Positions 6,022 through 8,046 of a stretch of DNA of 8,046 nucleotides are shown here, piece by piece. The stretch spans positions 1 through 8,046 of the forward strand of contig JAIRNN010000194.1 of NCBI GenBank assembly GCA_031257995.1. The letters run 5' to 3'. Under the pieces are notes generated by a model. That model made no database searches. It saw nothing but the letters and a program-made list of their open reading frames with translations, and was not told where the DNA came from. Made by a program: the position numbers and the translations under genes. The stretch comes from Spirochaetaceae bacterium (lineage in GTDB: Bacteria > Spirochaetota > Spirochaetia > Treponematales > Breznakiellaceae). Numbering within the stretch: the stretch's first letter is position 1; each line of letters starts with the position of its first letter.

Positions 6022-7614
6022 ATGTATCAAGCCAATTTAGTCATAAAAAACGCCAACATTCTTACTATGGATAAGAATAACCCTTCTGCCTCGGCCCTTG
6101 CCGTTTTTGGAGACCGGATCATGGGTCTTGGCGAGGACAAGGACTTTGAATCGGTTACGGGGCCTGACACCACGGTGCTGGATGCCCGCCGTCATACCGT
6201 CCTGCCGGGTTTTAACGATGCCCACATCCACCCGCTCATCAGCGCGAGCAGCCTTGCGCTGGTGAATATGGCGGGGGTAACATCCTTGGACGAATTTTTT
6301 TCCCGTCTCAGAACCGCCGCCGGAAAAACGCCGCCGGGACAATGGCTTGAAGGGCATGGTTATGACGAGGGTCTCTTCAAGGAAGGCCGCGAACCTGTCC
6401 TCGAGGAACTCGATGCGGTGGCGCCGGATCACCCGCTGTATGTGTCGCGGGCCTGTCTGCACGTGGCCTTGGTCAATTCAAAAGCGATGGCGGTTCTTGG
6501 CATCACCGCCGATACGCCGGATCCCCAAGGTGGGGAAATTGTCAAGAAAAACGGCAGGCTTACGGGGCGGCTCTGCGATGCCGCATCGGCTATGGTGAAA
6601 AACGTCATTCCCGCGCTTTCCCCGGATCAGCTCGCAAAGAAAATGGGCGAGCAGAGCAGGCTGTTCAACTCTTACGGCATTACCAGCACCACGGAAATGT
6701 GCATGGTTGGCATAGAACACGACCTCCCCGTGTGGGACGAGGTTCTGAAAAACGAACTGCTTACCGTGAGGGTGGCCGCCTATTTTCAGGAAAAGATGTA
6801 CGCGAAACTCTTGGAAGCCCGTCTGCCCATCCCCTTCGGAGACGATCTGTTTCGTATCCAGGGCCGCAAACTCATTGTGGACGGCGGCGGCGGTTCGGGG
6901 ACGGCCCGGATGTCGGAGCCCAACCTTCACGACGGCAAGTACGGCATTGCTTATTTTACCCAGGAACAGTTGGACGATATGGTATGGGAGGCCCATTCCC
7001 GGGGCCATCAGGTGGCGGCGCACGGCATCGGGGATGTAGCAATCAGGATGATTCTGGACGCTTATAAAAAGGCGCAGGAAAGATTACCCCGGCCCAACGC
7101 CCGCCACCGGCTGGAACACTGTTCGTTCTGCTTTCCCCCGCTTATTGGCCGGGTCATAAACGAAAAGGCGCTCCCGGTGATGAACCCCGGTTTTCTGTAC
7201 TACTTTGGGGAGACCCATGTCCGCAATTACGGCGAAAAAAGAGTGTCTATGGAATTCCCCTTCCGCTCGCTTTTGGACGGCGGCGCGATCGTGGCCGGCG
7301 GTTCCGACTGTCCGGTGACGGATATGAACCCTTTCCCCATCATCTACTCGGCGGTTACCCGAAAGACCGCCAAAGGTATGGTGTGCGGAGAGGCGGAGCG
7401 GATCAGCGCCTACGAAGCAGTTTATTCCTACACCGCCGCCGGAGCATGGCTCACCTTTGACGAGGAGAAGAAGGGCGCCCTCAGTCCGGGCAAGCTGGCC
7501 GACATTATCGTGCTGGATGCGGATATTACCAAAATGGACAAGGAACCGGAACGGATACTGGAAACAAAGGTTGAACGGACTTTCCTCGGCGGCAAGACGG
7601 TGTTTGAAAGGTAG
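6022..7614 (+). CDS. YtcJ-like metal-dependent amidohydrolase (amidohydrolase 3 family)
   Basis: Cytosolic zinc-type hydrolase of 530 residues, full length for the family, which includes N-substituted formamide deformylase and other enzymes that cut C-N amide bonds. An N-terminal beta-sandwich segment (LVIKNANILTMD) leads to GFNDAHIHP with metal ligands H68 and H70. Later family blocks are SRACLHVALVNSKAM, KLIVDGGGGSGTARM (~284-298), AAHGIGD (H334), RHRLEHC (H366) and GGSDCPV (D429). The C-terminal sandwich closes with GKLADIIVLD. The start at ATG 6022 has GGAGG at 6012-6016 (5 nt spacing). The frame is open back to 5920, but that extension would overlap the preceding gene and has no family likeness. 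It is the fourth gene of the operon and is followed 10 bases later by the M20 fragment. The exact substrate cannot be told. Confidence 0.9.
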   Translation: MYQANLVIKNANILTMDKNNPSASALAVFGDRIMGLGEDKDFESVTGPDTTVLDARRHTVLPGFNDAHIHPLISASSLALVNMAGVTSLDEFFSRLRTAAGKTPPGQWLEGHGYDEGLFKEGREPVLEELDAVAPDHPLYVSRACLHVALVNSKAMAVLGITADTPDPQGGEIVKKNGRLTGRLCDAASAMVKNVIPALSPDQLAKKMGEQSRLFNSYGITSTTEMCMVGIEHDLPVWDEVLKNELLTVRVAAYFQEKMYAKLLEARLPIPFGDDLFRIQGRKLIVDGGGGSGTARMSEPNLHDGKYGIAYFTQEQLDDMVWEAHSRGHQVAAHGIGDVAIRMILDAYKKAQERLPRPNARHRLEHCSFCFPPLIGRVINEKALPVMNPGFLYYFGETHVRNYGEKRVSMEFPFRSLLDGGAIVAGGSDCPVTDMNPFPIIYSAVTRKTAKGMVCGEAERISAYEAVYSYTAAGAWLTFDEEKKGALSPGKLADIIVLDADITKMDKEPERILETKVERTFLGGKTVFER

Positions 7615-7624
7615 GGGTCTAACT

Positions 7625-7918
7625 ATGGATGTCAGGGAAATTAAGCAGTTTGCCCGCCAATGGGCGGCGGATAACCGTGAAACCTATTACCGGACGGCCC
7701 GGTTTATTTGGGAGAATCCTGAGCTTTCCATGCAGGAATTCAAATCTCAGGCGGCCCTCCGCAAGGTTCTGGGAGACGAGGGATTTCAGATTGAGGAAGG
7801 GGCCGGCGGTATGCCAACCGCATTTATTGCCAGCTATGGTAGCGGCAGGCCGGTTAGCGGATATTATGGCGAAATACCGGCAGTAGCCCCCGGAGAATTG
7901 ATAATGGAAAGTGGATAA
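7625..7918 (+). pseudogene. Truncated M20/AbgB-like amidohydrolase
   Basis: The start ATG follows AGGGG (7613-7617, 7 nt spacing) that overlaps the stop of the amidohydrolase gene. Residues 1-82 match the opening of AbgB-type M20 proteins (p-aminobenzoyl-glutamate utilisation B): FIWENPELSMQEFKS, then LRKVLGDEGFQIEEGAGGMP, then TAFIASYGSGRPVSGYYGE. Full-length members are over 400 residues and would go on with GEYDALPG-type sequence. Here the frame slides into unrelated AT-rich repeat sequence and stops at 7916-7918 after 97 residues. The metal-binding residues are all missing, so it cannot be active. An IS3-type element begins about 10 bases later and is the likely cause. The rest of the gene may lie beyond that element. 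Confidence 0.75.
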
Positions 7919-7927
7919 TGGGAAATT
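7900..7927. repeat. GATAATGG-type short tandem repeat
   Basis: Two 14-bp units (GATAATGGAAAGTG and GATAATGGGAAATT) lie at the break between the M20 fragment and the IS-like element. They may be a remnant of an earlier insertion or part of the junction. Confidence 0.4.
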
Positions 7928-7928
7928 A

Positions 7929-8046
7929 TGTCGCGTCCTGGTTTAAAGTTGACACATAAGGAGTCGAAAGATGAGAGATGTGATAAGGTACAGCGAGGCG
8001 TTCAAGCTTCGTGTAGTGGAGGATGCGGCCTGCGGGAAGTATGGGA
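7929..8046 (+). mobile_element. Left end of an IS3-type insertion sequence, cut by window edge
   Basis: The element is recognised from its orfA (next entry). A TG dinucleotide at 7929-7930 followed by CCTGGTTTAAAGTTGACACA (7937-7956) resembles an IS3-type terminal repeat, but the exact end cannot be fixed without the other terminus, which is outside the window. Confidence 0.55.
7971..8046 (+). CDS. IS3-family transposase OrfA, partial (N-terminus)
   Basis: AAGGAG (7958-7963) lies 7 nt before the ATG. The 25 visible residues begin MRDVIRYSEAFKLRVVEDAA and go on with CGKYG. This is the RYSxEFKLxVVxxxxxGKY opening of IS3/IS150-type OrfA, the start of the helix-turn-helix DNA-binding part. The reading frame continues past the window, so intactness cannot be judged. 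It points rightward in the same direction as the operon it interrupts. Confidence 0.75.
   Translation, partial: MRDVIRYSEAFKLRVVEDAACGKYG

Overview
The window looks like chromosomal DNA of a termite-gut Treponema-type spirochaete (T. primitia or T. azotonutricium like). This is inferred from moderate-to-high GC, repeat-rich intergenic DNA, a REP-type transposase-like protein of a kind I recall from those genomes, and an exact sigma-54 promoter. No rRNA or other diagnostic marker gene is present, so the taxonomic guess is moderate at best. All supported genes lie on the + strand.

The left part (1-1060) is decayed accessory DNA. First comes a RAYT/IS200-like transposase-family gene broken by a +1 shift in a run of seven G (94-601). 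Then comes a degraded PIN-domain (DUF3368) toxin-type gene (747-1059). This second gene has one missing base and a 40-bp palindromic element inserted with an apparent 4-bp target duplication.

The middle (about 1185-2930) holds a RelA/SpoT-family (p)ppGpp synthetase. Its synthetase and TGS domains and zinc-finger-like Cys segment are intact. Its HD hydrolase motif is lost, it has no ACT domain, and its N-terminus is unclear. About 780 bases follow without a gene (2931-3713). They hold several kinds of repeat and hairpin, a second copy of the palindromic element, and an exact sigma-54 (-24/-12) promoter at 3653-3669.

The right part is a compact operon driven by that promoter. It encodes a sodium/solute symporter (3714-5228), an unannotated 42-residue single-span membrane protein (5242-5370), an unrecognised 192-residue protein that overlaps it by GTGA (5367-5945), and a YtcJ-like metal-dependent amidohydrolase (6022-7614). 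Last is the first ~97 residues of an M20/AbgB-like amidohydrolase (7625-7918), cut off just before an IS3-type element that runs out of the window (about 7929-8046).

Taken together, the operon suggests uptake and hydrolysis of an amide-type compound under sigma-54 control, possibly for nitrogen scavenging. The small membrane protein and the 192-residue protein are the parts most likely to be undescribed.
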